From positions 3,534,001-3,598,000 of the forward strand of contig NZ_CP080998.1 of the NCBI RefSeq assembly GCF_019645835.1: a DNA stretch of 64,000 bases. The letters run 5' to 3'. This document shows, piece after piece, positions 44,301-53,001 of this stretch (position 1 is its first letter; every line of letters begins with the position of its first letter). A program made the position numbers and the translations under genes. Under the pieces are notes generated by a model, which searched no databases, was not told where the DNA came from, and was given only the letters and a program-made list of their open reading frames with translations. Origin of the DNA: Mycolicibacterium holsaticum DSM 44478 = JCM 12374. Lineage in GTDB: Bacteria; Actinomycetota; Actinomycetes; Mycobacteriales; Mycobacteriaceae.

Positions 44301-44326
44301 ATTTAACGGATGTGACTCATTTATAT
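44301..44326. promoter_or_regulatory. Second copy of the ctaD-type operator, before regulator copy 2
   Basis: ATTTAACGGATG followed by TGACTCATTTATAT aligns without gaps to 41335-41360 and matches at 17 of 26 positions, conserving ATTTA..GGA on the left and TCAT.TA.AT on the right. It lies 20 bases upstream of the GTG start of the regulator at 44280. On the minus strand it includes TAATAT, a possible -10 box. Confidence 0.6.
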
Positions 44327-44362
44327 TAGCCGCTATCCGACGACGGAACCACCGTCGCAGCG

Positions 44363-45430
44363 TCACCGACGGATGGTCGCGCTCCCGAGAACCTCGTCTC
44401 CCTGCGGGTCCGTGCGGTAGAGCACCATCGTCTGTCCCGGGGCCACCCCGCGCAGCGGAGCGCGCAGATCGACCACCAACTGCCCGTCACGCAGTTGCGC
44501 GACGCCGTCGGCGATCCCGCCGTGCGCGCGCACCTGTACCGCGCACTCCACCGGCCCGGCGGGTGCGACGCCGGAGGTGAACACGGGACTTTCGCCGGTC
44601 AATGTCCAGATATCCAGATCCGCGGCCTCGCCGACATAGACGGTGCTGGTTTCGGCGTCGATGCCGGTGACGTAGCGCGGCCGGCCGTCGGGGCCGGGCC
44701 CGGCGATGCCCAGGCCCTTGCGCTGTCCGACGGTGAAACCGTGCACCCCGTCGTGTTCGGCCAGTACCGTGCCGCCCGCGTCGACCACGGCGCCTCTGCG
44801 CACGCCGATGCGTGCGCCCAGAAACGCCCGGGTGTCCCCGGACGGGATGAAGCAGATGTCGTGGCTGTCGGGTTTGTCGGCGACCGCGAGCCCGCGACGC
44901 GCGGCCTCCTCGCGGATCTGGGCCTTCGGCGTATCACCGATGGGGAACAGCGCGTGACGCAGCTGCTCGGCGGTCAACACACCGAGCACGTAGGACTGGT
45001 CCTTGTCGTAATCGACCGCGCGGCGCAGCCTGCCGTCGACGAGCCGGGCGTAGTGGCCGGTGGCCACCGCGTCGAAACCCAGCGCCAGCGCACGGGCGGC
45101 CAACGCGGAGAACTTGATTCGTTCGTTGCACCGCACACACGGGTTCGGCGTCTCACCGCGCGCGTAAGCGGACACGAAGTCGTCGATAACGTCATCTGCG
45201 AAGCGGTCGGCGAAATCCCAAACGTAGAACGGGATGTCGAGCACATCGGCGACGCGACGGGCATCCCCGGCGTCTTCCTTCGAGCAACAACCGCGCGATC
45301 CGGTGCGCAGCGTGCCAGGCGCGGCCGACAGCGCCAGGTGCACGCCGACGACGTCGTGGCTGGCGTCGACCATCCGGGCGGCGGCAACCGAAGAGTCCAC
45401 CCCACCGCTCATCGCCACGAGTACGCGCAT
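44363..45430 (-). CDS. mnmA: tRNA 2-thiouridylase MnmA
   Basis: MnmA inserts sulfur at U34 of Glu, Gln and Lys tRNAs. The 355-residue protein has the ATP PP-loop SGGVDSS (8-14), catalytic C101 in [12 protein letters not shown] and C193 in [10 protein letters not shown], then the central and beta-barrel domains. Its ATG shares one base with the iscS stop, so the sulfur donor and acceptor enzymes are co-translated. It matches Rv3024c. Confidence 0.96.
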   Translation of the reverse strand: MRVLVAMSGGVDSSVAAARMVDASHDVVGVHLALSAAPGTLRTGSRGCCSKEDAGDARRVADVLDIPFYVWDFADRFADDVIDDFVSAYARGETPNPCVRCNERIKFSALAARALALGFDAVATGHYARLVDGRLRRAVDYDKDQSYVLGVLTAEQLRHALFPIGDTPKAQIREEAARRGLAVADKPDSHDICFIPSGDTRAFLGARIGVRRGAVVDAGGTVLAEHDGVHGFTVGQRKGLGIAGPGPDGRPRYVTGIDAETSTVYVGEAADLDIWTLTGESPVFTSGVAPAGPVECAVQVRAHGGIADGVAQLRDGQLVVDLRAPLRGVAPGQTMVLYRTDPQGDEVLGSATIRR

Positions 45431-46662
45431 TAGTCCAGCGCTCCCGAACTCGCCAGCACCGCCTGCCGGGCTCGCTTCACCGCGGCGGGCAGCACGGCAA
45501 GGGCGGCGTCGACGTCCGCCTCGGTGCTGGTGTGCCCCAGCGAAAACCGCAGCGACCCTCTGGCGTTGGCCGGGTCGCTGCCCATCGCGATCAGCACGTG
45601 GGACGGCTGCGCCACCCCTGCGGTGCACGCCGAACCCGTCGAACATTCGATTCCCTTGGCGTCCAGCAGCATCAACAACGAGTCGCCCTCGCAGCCACGG
45701 AAGGTGAAGTGCGTGTTGCCCGGCAACCTGCCGGCCCCACCCGCCCCGTTGAGATGTGCGTCGTCGATGGTGGACAGCACACCGTCGATCAACCTGTCCC
45801 GCAGTCGGGTCACCCGCGCGCTGTGCGCGTCGAGTCCTTCGACGGCCACCTTGGCCGCCGCGGCCATCGCCACCGCGCCGGCGACGTGCGGTGTGCCGGA
45901 ACGGACATCGCGTTCCTGACCGCCGCCGTGCAGCAGCGGAACGCAGGCGGTGTCTCGGCGCAGCAGCAACGCGCCGACCCCGGTGGGCCCGCCGAACTTG
46001 TGTGCGGTGACGCTCATCGCCGACAGTCCACTGGCCGCGAAGTCGACCGGGATCTGGCCGACGGCCTGCACCGCGTCGCTGTGCATCGGCACGCCGAACT
46101 CGGCTGCCACCGAGGCCAGTTCAGCGATCGGCATGATGGTGCCGACCTCGTTGTTGGCCCACATCACCGAGACGAGAGCGACGTCGTCGTTGCGCTGCAG
46201 GATGTCTCGTAACGCGCTCGATGTCACCGATCCGTCCGGCTGCACCGGCAGCCAGCTCACCTCGGCGCCTTCGTGCTCGACAAGCCATTCCACCGCGTCC
46301 AGCACGGCGTGGTGCTCGACGGGCGTGGTGACGATGCGGCGACGACGGGGTTCGGCGTCACGGCGGGCCCAGAAGATGCCCTTGACGGCCAGGTTGTCAC
46401 TTTCGGTGCCGCCCGCGGTGAAGATCACCTCCGACGGCCGCGCGCCCAGCACGAGGGCCAGCGCCTCGCGCGCCTCCTCCATCCGGCGGCGTGCCACCCG
46501 GCCGGTGCCGTGCAGCGACGATGCGTTGCCGACGGTCGCCAGCACCGCCGTCATCGCCTCGATGGCAGCGGGGTGCATCGGGGTGGTGGCGGCGTGATCG
46601 AGGTAGACCGGCCCTGATGAGCCCCTCGGGCGAAGGGCATCCGGCGTCGTCGGCGAGGTCAT
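45430..46662 (-). CDS. iscS: Cysteine desulfurase IscS
   Basis: IscS releases sulfur from cysteine as a persulfide for tRNA thiolation and Fe-S clusters. The 410-residue PLP enzyme shows [12 protein letters not shown], the PLP lysine K222 in TAHKFGGP, and the persulfide cysteine C346 in STGSACTAG. It matches Rv3025c. No scaffold gene is adjacent; mnmA follows directly. Its Fe-S role fits loosely with the neighbouring Fe-S-type regulators, but is a general cell function. Confidence 0.96.
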   Translation of the reverse strand: MTSPTTPDALRPRGSSGPVYLDHAATTPMHPAAIEAMTAVLATVGNASSLHGTGRVARRRMEEAREALALVLGARPSEVIFTAGGTESDNLAVKGIFWARRDAEPRRRRIVTTPVEHHAVLDAVEWLVEHEGAEVSWLPVQPDGSVTSSALRDILQRNDDVALVSVMWANNEVGTIMPIAELASVAAEFGVPMHSDAVQAVGQIPVDFAASGLSAMSVTAHKFGGPTGVGALLLRRDTACVPLLHGGGQERDVRSGTPHVAGAVAMAAAAKVAVEGLDAHSARVTRLRDRLIDGVLSTIDDAHLNGAGGAGRLPGNTHFTFRGCEGDSLLMLLDAKGIECSTGSACTAGVAQPSHVLIAMGSDPANARGSLRFSLGHTSTEADVDAALAVLPAAVKRARQAVLASSGALD

Positions 46663-47002
46663 AACCGTTCAAGTCTAGCGGCCGGGTGCGCATGCTCCGG
46701 GTCCCGCGGTCAGGCCGCCAGCAGGTGACCGGGCCCGCCCAGCACGCACCGCCGATTCGCCACGGGCGGCCAGGCCGCGCCGGTTCGGCCGCCGTCAAGC
46801 GCAGCGACGCCACCCGCGCCCCGCGACGGTGCGCGGCGCGGTCATCAGGCGCGGGACGGAGGCCGGCAGCGTGTCGTCGCCGATCGCGGCGGCGCTTCGG
46901 CACGGCCGACCCGATGGGACCCGAAGCGGAACTGCGAATCGGCATGCCCGACACGGTGATTCGTACACCGTGGCACCGCGTGCCCGACGACGAGTCGGCC
47001 TT
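46663..47002. other. 340-base gap without a recognisable gene
   Basis: GC content is very high and open frames exist on both strands (for example 46686-47087), but none looks like a protein: they are Arg/Pro/Ala-rich, with no ribosome site and no family resemblance. M. tuberculosis carries Rv3026c (acyltransferase) and Rv3027c here, so this may be a decayed remnant. It must include the iscS promoter near 46663-46750. Confidence 0.4.
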
Positions 47003-47656
47003 TCAGGACTCCCGGAACACCACGTTGGCCGCCACGGCGTTGCGCGGGGTGTACAGCTGGTTGGCCGGAAAGCCCGGGTCGGGATAGCCGACGGCAAGCC
47101 CACAGATCGGGGTGAGCTCGTCGGGGATGTCCAGCTCGGCGTGCAGGGTTTCCGGGAAGTGCGCGATCGAGGCCTGCACGCAGGTGCCGAGCCCGCGTTC
47201 GGTGAGGGCGAGCAACAGCGTCTGCAGAAACATCCCGACCCCGACCGCGTCGGCCAGACCGAGCTCGCGGTGCATACACACCACCCCGGCCACGGGCGCC
47301 CGGAAGAACTCCCAGTTGCGCAGCCGGGCGCGCTGCCTGCCCTCGCGATCGTCCCTGGCGACTCCCATCGCGCCGTACACCAGCGCCCCGAACTCGTAGC
47401 GCAGCGGCGCGAAGCTTTCCGGGATGCCCACGGTCTCCGGGAACCCGCGCACCGCCTGCTCCAGCAGTGCCGCGACCAGCCGGTCGCGCCGGGGTCCGGA
47501 CGTCAGGAACAGTCGCCACGGCTGAAGGTTCGTGTTCGAGGGGGCGCGCATGGCCAGAGCGAGGGCTTCGTCGAGCAGCTCTCGGGGCACCGGCTTGTCC
47601 GGCAGGAACATCCGGGTCGAACGGCGTTGCCCGATCACGTCCGTCAGCGCGCTCAT
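47003..47656 (-). CDS. Nitroreductase-family flavoprotein
   Basis: The 217-residue protein has the FMN-binding signatures of the nitroreductase family: IGQRRSTRMF near the N-terminus, ALAMRAPSNTNLQPWRLFL, and GMFLQTLLLALTERGLGTCVQ. It is expected to be an NAD(P)H-dependent FMN oxidoreductase dimer; the substrate is unknown. It starts 5 bases after the SDR gene, so the two form an operon. Confidence 0.88.
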   Translation of the reverse strand: MSALTDVIGQRRSTRMFLPDKPVPRELLDEALALAMRAPSNTNLQPWRLFLTSGPRRDRLVAALLEQAVRGFPETVGIPESFAPLRYEFGALVYGAMGVARDDREGRQRARLRNWEFFRAPVAGVVCMHRELGLADAVGVGMFLQTLLLALTERGLGTCVQASIAHFPETLHAELDIPDELTPICGLAVGYPDPGFPANQLYTPRNAVAANVVFRES

Positions 47657-47661
47657 GGCCG

Positions 47662-48405
47662 CTACCGGCTGGCCATCCAGTCGGCGAACCGGATCGGCGC
47701 GATCGTGGCGTCGTCGCCGGTGACCAGGCTGTGGTCGTCGACCCGGGTGCCGAAGTAAGTGGCCGTCGAGTCGACGACGACGGGCCGGTCGTCACCTTTG
47801 GCGCTCAGCACCGCGCGGGCCAGATCGGCGAACGACAACTTGTCGGGTCCGCCGATGTTGACGTAGCCGTTGCGGGCGGGCGCCATGGCCGCGCGCGCCA
47901 CCTGCACGGCGACGTCATCGCCTGCGATCGGCTGGATCATCCCGTCGGGCGCATGCACCTGCCCGTCGATCGTCAACGATTCGGTGATGGACTCGGCGAA
48001 CTCGTCGAACTGGGTGGCCCGCACGATCGTGTACGGCAGCCCCGATTGGCGCAGGATCGTCTCCTGGACGACCTTGGCCCGCATGTAGCCGCTGTCGGGC
48101 AGCCCGTCGGCCCCGACGATGGACAACGCCACGTAGTGGTCGACGCCGGCTTCGGCGGCGGCTTTCACCAGGTTGGTGGTCGACGTGGTGAAGAACTGCT
48201 TGACGGGTTCGTCCTCGAACGACGGCGAGTTCGTCAGGTCCACCAGCACGTCTGCACCGCTCAGCGCGTCGGCCAGGCCCTCGCCGGTGAGCACGTCCAG
48301 CCCGCTTTGACGGGACGCCGACACCACCGTGTGGCCGCCGGCTTCCAGCAGCGGAACCACCTTGGAACCGATGAGCCCGGTGGCGCCGATAACCGTGATC
48401 TTCAT
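47662..48405 (-). CDS. NmrA/SDR-type NAD(P)-binding protein
   Basis: The 247-residue atypical SDR begins with ITVIGATGLIGSKVVPLLEAGGH (Rossmann loop), followed by LVDLTNSPSFED, HYVALSIVGADGLPDSGYMRAK and LPYTIVRATQFDEF. It lacks a clear YxxxK in the usual place, as in NmrA-like sensors or atypical reductases, so it may bind NADP without classical catalysis. ATG 48405 starts right at the Rossmann strand. It is the first gene of a pair with the nitroreductase. Confidence 0.83.
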   Translation of the reverse strand: MKITVIGATGLIGSKVVPLLEAGGHTVVSASRQSGLDVLTGEGLADALSGADVLVDLTNSPSFEDEPVKQFFTTSTTNLVKAAAEAGVDHYVALSIVGADGLPDSGYMRAKVVQETILRQSGLPYTIVRATQFDEFAESITESLTIDGQVHAPDGMIQPIAGDDVAVQVARAAMAPARNGYVNIGGPDKLSFADLARAVLSAKGDDRPVVVDSTATYFGTRVDDHSLVTGDDATIAPIRFADWMASR

Positions 48406-48509
48406 TTCCGAACACCTTTCGTTGAGTCGCAGAAACAACGCTCGCACGCCGGTGGTCTCGTTTGAACCCTTGAAAATCCGTAGTCCTGACGGTGGCGACC
48501 GCAACGCAA

Positions 48510-48538
48510 AACGCCCCGGCGCAGGGCGTCGGGGCGTT
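48510..48538 (-). terminator. Terminator of etfBA
   Basis: AACGCCCCG and CGGGGCGTT form a 9-bp stem with an 11-base loop, followed on the minus strand by TTGCG. It lies 22 bases past the etfA stop and before the SDR gene on the same strand. Confidence 0.75.
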
Positions 48539-48560
48539 CGCGTGTTGCCGGTCGAGTCGA

Positions 48561-49517
48561 CTATCCCTTGCGGGCCTTGACCGCCTCGGTCAGCTGCGGG
48601 GTGACCTTGAACAGGTCACCGACGATGCCCAGGTCGGCGATCTCGAAGATCGGCGCCTCCTCGTCCTTGTTCACCGCGATGATCGTCTTCGACGTCTGCA
48701 TACCCGCGCGGTGCTGGATGGCACCGGAAATGCCCAGCGCGATGTAGAGCTGCGGCGAAACGGTCTTACCGGTCTGGCCCACCTGGAACTGGCCCGGGTA
48801 GTAGCCGGAGTCGACCGCGGCGCGCGACGCACCGACGGCGCCGCCGAGCGCGTCGGCCAGCTCCTCGACGACCGTGAAGTTCTCGGCGCTGCCGACACCG
48901 CGACCGCCGGAGACGACGACCGTGGCCTCGGTGAGCTCCGGACGGTCGCCGGCCACCGCGGGTTCACGCTTGGTGATCTTGGTCGCGTTCTCGGCCTGGC
49001 CCGGCACCTCGACGCTGACGACCTCGCCGGCGCCCGCGCTCGGCGCGGCCTCCACCGACCCGGGGCGCACGGTGATGACCGCGAGCTCACCGGTGGCCTC
49101 GGCCTCGACGGTGTAGGCGCCGCCGAAGATCGAGTGGACGGCCTTGCCGCCCTCCTTGACCTCCACGACGTCGGTCAGCACGCCCGCGCCGGTCCGCGCG
49201 GCCAGCCGCCCGGCGATCTCCTTACCGTCGGCCGACGCGGCCAGCAGCACCGCTGCCGGGCCGGCCGATTCGACCAGCGAGGCCAGCACGTCGACGTAGG
49301 GGGTGATGAGGTAGTTCTCCGCCTCGTCGGACTCGGCGGTGTAGATCTTGGCCGCGCCGGCCTCCTTGAGCGACTCGACGAGCGGCTCGGCGGTGCCGGG
49401 CTTGCCCACCACAACGGCGGACGGCTCACCCAGGGCGCGGGCCGCGGTGATCAGTTCAGCGGTGACCTTCTTGGGGGCACCTTCGGCGTGCTCGACGAGC
49501 ACAAGTACTTCTGCCAT
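48561..49517 (-). CDS. etfA: Electron transfer flavoprotein alpha subunit
   Basis: EtfA (FixB) binds FAD and, with EtfB, carries electrons from acyl-CoA dehydrogenases to the ETF:quinone oxidoreductase. The 318-residue protein has an N-terminal domain ([18 protein letters not shown]) and the C-terminal FAD domain ([62 protein letters not shown]). It matches Rv3028c. It follows etfB by 30 bases. Confidence 0.96.
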   Translation of the reverse strand: MAEVLVLVEHAEGAPKKVTAELITAARALGEPSAVVVGKPGTAEPLVESLKEAGAAKIYTAESDEAENYLITPYVDVLASLVESAGPAAVLLAASADGKEIAGRLAARTGAGVLTDVVEVKEGGKAVHSIFGGAYTVEAEATGELAVITVRPGSVEAAPSAGAGEVVSVEVPGQAENATKITKREPAVAGDRPELTEATVVVSGGRGVGSAENFTVVEELADALGGAVGASRAAVDSGYYPGQFQVGQTGKTVSPQLYIALGISGAIQHRAGMQTSKTIIAVNKDEEAPIFEIADLGIVGDLFKVTPQLTEAVKARKG

Positions 49518-49547
49518 GAGCTTTTGTGTCCTTCTCCGAAGTCGGGG

Positions 49548-50339
49548 TTAGATGATTTTCTGGGCCACGAGGTACTCGGCGACCTTGGTGCCGCCGTCGC
49601 CTTCGTCGGTAACCTTCTCGCCGGCCGTCTTCGGCGGCTTCGGGGTCGAGGACAGCACCTTCGAACCTGCGTTGGCGACGCCGACCTCGTCGGCCTCGAC
49701 GCCGATGTCGGCGAGCGACAGCGTGGTGACTTCCTTCTTCTTGGCGGCCATGATGCCCTTGAAGGACGGGAAGCGCGGCTCGTTGATCTTCTCGTTGACG
49801 CTGATCACGGCGGGCAGCGCAGCCTCCAGCGTGAAGACGCCGTCGTCGGTTTCGCGCTCGCCGGTGACCCTGCCGTCCTCGACCGTCACCTTGCGCAGGT
49901 GGGTCAGCTGGGGCAGGCCCAGGTACTCGGCGACGATGGCCGGGACCGCTCCACCGACACCGTCGGTGGCCTCGTTACCGGCGATGACCAGCTCGGTGCC
50001 CTCGATGGTGCCCAGTGCGCGCGCCAGCGCCCAGCCGGTCTGCACCATGTCGGAGCCGTGCATGCCGTCGTCGACGAGGTGCACCGCCTTGTCGGCGCCC
50101 ATCGACAGCGCCTTGCGGATGGCCTCGGTGGCGCGCTCGGGCCCGGCTGTGAGCACTGTCACAGTGCCCTCGCCGCCCTCTTTCTCCTTGATCAGCAGCG
50201 CCTCTTCGACGGCGCGCTCGTTGATCTCGTCGAGCACGGCGTCGGCGGCCTCACGGTCGAGGGTGAAGTCGCCGTCGGAGAGCTTGCGCTCCGACCAGGT
50301 GTCAGGGACCTGTTTGATCAGGACCACGATGTTCGTCAT
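49548..50339 (-). CDS. etfB: Electron transfer flavoprotein beta subunit
   Basis: EtfB (FixA), 263 residues, binds AMP and docks to the dehydrogenases. Signatures include IVVLIKQVPDTWSERKL, VDDGMHGSDMVQTGWALARALG and the recognition-loop region PRFPSFKGIMAAKKKEV. It heads the etfBA operon and matches Rv3029c. A TetR-type palindrome about 75 bases before the start suggests control with fatty-acid or sterol catabolism. Confidence 0.96.
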   Translation of the reverse strand: MTNIVVLIKQVPDTWSERKLSDGDFTLDREAADAVLDEINERAVEEALLIKEKEGGEGTVTVLTAGPERATEAIRKALSMGADKAVHLVDDGMHGSDMVQTGWALARALGTIEGTELVIAGNEATDGVGGAVPAIVAEYLGLPQLTHLRKVTVEDGRVTGERETDDGVFTLEAALPAVISVNEKINEPRFPSFKGIMAAKKKEVTTLSLADIGVEADEVGVANAGSKVLSSTPKPPKTAGEKVTDEGDGGTKVAEYLVAQKII

Positions 50340-50412
50340 GAGTCTGGTTCGTCCTCCTTGAAGAGGCCGGAGGGCCGGCCTGCTTTACCACGTTTGAAGC
50401 AACTAACACCAT

Positions 50413-50428
50413 GTTACTAGCGAGTAAC
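50413..50428. promoter_or_regulatory. TetR-type palindrome upstream of etfBA
   Basis: GTTACTAGCGAGTAAC is a 6-bp perfect inverted repeat with a 4-base centre. It lies in the 196-base divergent gap between etfB and the methyltransferase gene. The form resembles operators of TetR regulators of acyl-CoA metabolism, but the cognate protein is not in this window. Confidence 0.55.
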
Positions 50429-50535
50429 TTGTGGTGGTTCGCAGGAACACAATAGCGGGTCGAAGTTGGCGTTCTAGCAGCACGTAGGCGGTGAAGCGTT
50501 CGTCAGCGAGCCGATTCGGGTTAGCCTGCCTTCCA

Positions 50536-51306
50536 ATGAGCGCATTCGTTACCGGCGGTCCGGACCTTCCCCTTACCGGGGAACGCACGGTTCCGGGCCT
50601 GCCGGAGGAGAACTACTGGTTCCGCCGCCACGAGGTGGTGTACCAGCGTCTGGCCGATCGCTGCGCGGGCCGCGACGTTCTCGAAGCGGGGTGCGGCGAG
50701 GGCTACGGCGCCGACCTGATCGCCGACGTGGCGCGCCGCGTGATCGGTCTGGACTATGACGAATCGGCGGTCGCCCACGTCCGGGCGCGCTATCCCCGCG
50801 TCGAGATGCGGCACGGGAACCTGGCCTCGTTACCGTTGTCCGACGGGGAGGTCGACGTCGTGGTCAACTTCCAGGTGATCGAACATCTCTGGGATCAAGG
50901 ACAATTCGTCGCCGAGTGTCTGCGGGTGCTGCGTCCCGGCGGTGTGCTGCTGATGTCCACCCCCAACCGCATCACCTTCTCCCCCGGCCGCGACACCCCG
51001 GTCAACCCGTTCCACACCCGCGAACTCAACGCCGCGGAGCTGATCGAATTGCTGACAGCAGAAGGGTTTCGGATGGAACGCATGTGCGGGGTCTTCCACG
51101 GCGCGCGCCTGCGCGACCTGGATGCCCGTCACGGCGGTTCGATCATCGACGCCCAGATCACCCGCGCCTTGGCGGACGCGCCGTGGCCGGCCGACCTGCT
51201 CGCCGACGTCGCGTCGGTGCGTGCCGACGATTTCGATCTCGCCGACGCCGCGGACCGCGACATCGACGGCAGCCTCGACCTGGTGGCAATCGCGGTGCGA
51301 CCGTGA
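50536..51306 (+). CDS. SAM-dependent methyltransferase (Rv3030-like, MGLP region)
   Basis: The 256-residue class I methyltransferase shows motif I VLEAGCGEGYGADL, the acidic end IGLDYDESAV, and FQVIEHLWDQ plus LRPGGVLLMSTPNR. It corresponds to Rv3030, a candidate O-methyltransferase for the methylglucose lipopolysaccharides that bind fatty acids. The start is ATG 50536. Its stop overlaps the GH57 start (GTGA), linking it to the glucan genes. Confidence 0.87.
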   Translation: MSAFVTGGPDLPLTGERTVPGLPEENYWFRRHEVVYQRLADRCAGRDVLEAGCGEGYGADLIADVARRVIGLDYDESAVAHVRARYPRVEMRHGNLASLPLSDGEVDVVVNFQVIEHLWDQGQFVAECLRVLRPGGVLLMSTPNRITFSPGRDTPVNPFHTRELNAAELIELLTAEGFRMERMCGVFHGARLRDLDARHGGSIIDAQITRALADAPWPADLLADVASVRADDFDLADAADRDIDGSLDLVAIAVRP

Positions 51307-52862
51307 GGACTTCGACGGGTGAGTTGACTGCCGCCGGCCCGCCGGCTCCGGGGATGTTCACGCTGGTCTTACACACGCATCTGCCCTGGCTGGCCCACCA
51401 CGGCCGCTGGCCGGTCGGCGAGGAATGGCTCTACCAGTCGTGGTCGGCGGCCTACCTACCGCTGATGCGTGTCCTTCGCGGACTGGCCGCAGAAGGCCGT
51501 CGCCGCGTGGTGACGCTCGGCATGACGCCCGTGGTCACCGCGCAACTCGACGATCCGTACTGCCTCACCGGCATGCACCATTGGCTGGCCAACTGGCAGC
51601 TGCGCGCGCTGGAGGCGACGACGCTCGGGGCCCCGTTGCGCGAGTTCGGCATTCGCGAACTGGGCGACACCGAGCGCGCGATCGCCGACTTCGAGACGCT
51701 GTGGGCGCACGGTGCCAGCCCGCTGCTACGTGAGCTGATCGACGCCGACACCATCGAGTTGCTCGGCGGCCCGCTGGCGCACCCGTTCCAGCCGCTACTC
51801 AACCCGCGGCTGCGCGAGTTCGCGCTGCGCGAGGGACTCGCCGATGCCTCGCTGCGATTCGCGCACACCCCGCGCGGTATCTGGGCGCCCGAGTGCGCGT
51901 ACGCGCCGGGCATGGAAACCGGCTATGCCGCAGCCGGTGTCGGCCACTTCATGGTCGACGGGCCGTCGTTGCACGGGGACACCGCGCTGGGCCGCACCGT
52001 CGGCGGGTCCGACGTCGTCGCGTTCGGCAGGGACCTTTCGGTCAGCTACCGGGTGTGGTCGCCCAAGTCGGGCTATCCGGGGCACCCGGCGTACCGCGAC
52101 TTCCATACCTACGACCACACCACCGGGCTCAAGCCCGCGCGAGTGACCGGCCGCAATGTCGACTCCGAGGACAAGGCGCCCTACGATCCGCAGCGCGCCG
52201 AGCGTGCGATCGAGCACCACGTCCAAGATTTCGTCGACGTGGTGCGCCGCCGGCTCATCGACGAGAGCGAACGCATCGGCAGGCCGGCCCACGTGATCGC
52301 GGCCTTCGACACCGAGTTGTTCGGCCACTGGTGGTACGAGGGCCCGGCGTGGCTGGCGCGTGTGCTGCGCGCGCTGCCGGAGGCCGGGGTGCGAATCGGC
52401 ACGTTGTCCGATGCGATCGCCGAGGGCTTCGTGGGTTCTGCGGTCGAATTACCGCCCAGCTCATGGGGTTCGGGTAAGGACTGGCAGGTGTGGGCCGGTG
52501 AGCAGGTCGGCGACCTGGTCCACTTGAACAGCGAAGTCGTCGACACCGCGCTGTCCACGGTGGACAAGGCGCTCGGCGAGTTCACCACGTCGGTCGGCGC
52601 GCCCACCCCCCGCAGTTTCGTCGCCGATCAGATCCTTCGCGAGACGCTGTTGACGGTCTCCAGCGACTGGCCGTTCATGGTGAGCAAGGACACGGCCGCG
52701 GAGTACGCGCGCTACCGTGCGCACCTGCACGCCCACGCCACCCGCGAGATCGCCGACGCCATGGCCGCGGGCCGACCCGACCACGCTCAGCGGCTGGCCG
52801 AGGGCTGGAACCGCGCCGACGGACTGTTCGGCGCGCTGGACGCCCGGCGGTTACCCCGATGA
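51303..52862 (+). CDS. GH57-family alpha-glucan-acting enzyme (Rv3031-like)
   Basis: The 519-residue protein is a glycoside hydrolase family 57 enzyme: LVLHTHLPWLAHHGRWPVGEEW at the start, the likely nucleophile E197 in IWAPECAYAPG, and the likely acid D336 in AAFDTELFGHWWYEGP. GH57 branching enzymes make alpha-1,6 branches; Rv3031 is assigned to methylglucose lipopolysaccharide synthesis. GTG 51303 overlaps the methyltransferase stop by four bases. Confidence 0.9.
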   Translation: MRTSTGELTAAGPPAPGMFTLVLHTHLPWLAHHGRWPVGEEWLYQSWSAAYLPLMRVLRGLAAEGRRRVVTLGMTPVVTAQLDDPYCLTGMHHWLANWQLRALEATTLGAPLREFGIRELGDTERAIADFETLWAHGASPLLRELIDADTIELLGGPLAHPFQPLLNPRLREFALREGLADASLRFAHTPRGIWAPECAYAPGMETGYAAAGVGHFMVDGPSLHGDTALGRTVGGSDVVAFGRDLSVSYRVWSPKSGYPGHPAYRDFHTYDHTTGLKPARVTGRNVDSEDKAPYDPQRAERAIEHHVQDFVDVVRRRLIDESERIGRPAHVIAAFDTELFGHWWYEGPAWLARVLRALPEAGVRIGTLSDAIAEGFVGSAVELPPSSWGSGKDWQVWAGEQVGDLVHLNSEVVDTALSTVDKALGEFTTSVGAPTPRSFVADQILRETLLTVSSDWPFMVSKDTAAEYARYRAHLHAHATREIADAMAAGRPDHAQRLAEGWNRADGLFGALDARRLPR

Positions 52863-52920
52863 CCGCCCCCGCCCTCATGCGCGAGCGTGCGTGTTCCCCT
52901 CGCAAGCGGCGGTCCCAGCG

Positions 52921-53000
52921 GCCGACACGCCGTCAATCAGCCGAACTTCACGCACGTCCCCTACTTGCGTGTGGGCCCACGCGCCGCATCGGCGGTGTCA
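52921..53000. repeat. Inverted repeat, left copy, abutting the glycosyltransferase start
   Basis: This 80-bp sequence is present again in inverted orientation at 54241-54314. Three blocks are identical: 15 bp (52921-52935), 33 bp (52951-52983) and 10 bp (52991-53000). It contains the palindrome GTGGGCCCAC. It ends one base before the GTG start codon, so it displaces any normal ribosome site. Confidence 0.9.
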
Positions 53001-53001
53001 G

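Noticed and set aside
39976..44326. Recently transferred genomic island
   Set aside because: No tRNA, integrase or direct repeats flank it, and the base composition looks like the rest of the window apart from the operators.
46686..47087. 133-codon plus-strand ORF as a gene
   Set aside because: It is Arg/Pro-rich, lacks a ribosome site and runs antisense into the nitroreductase.
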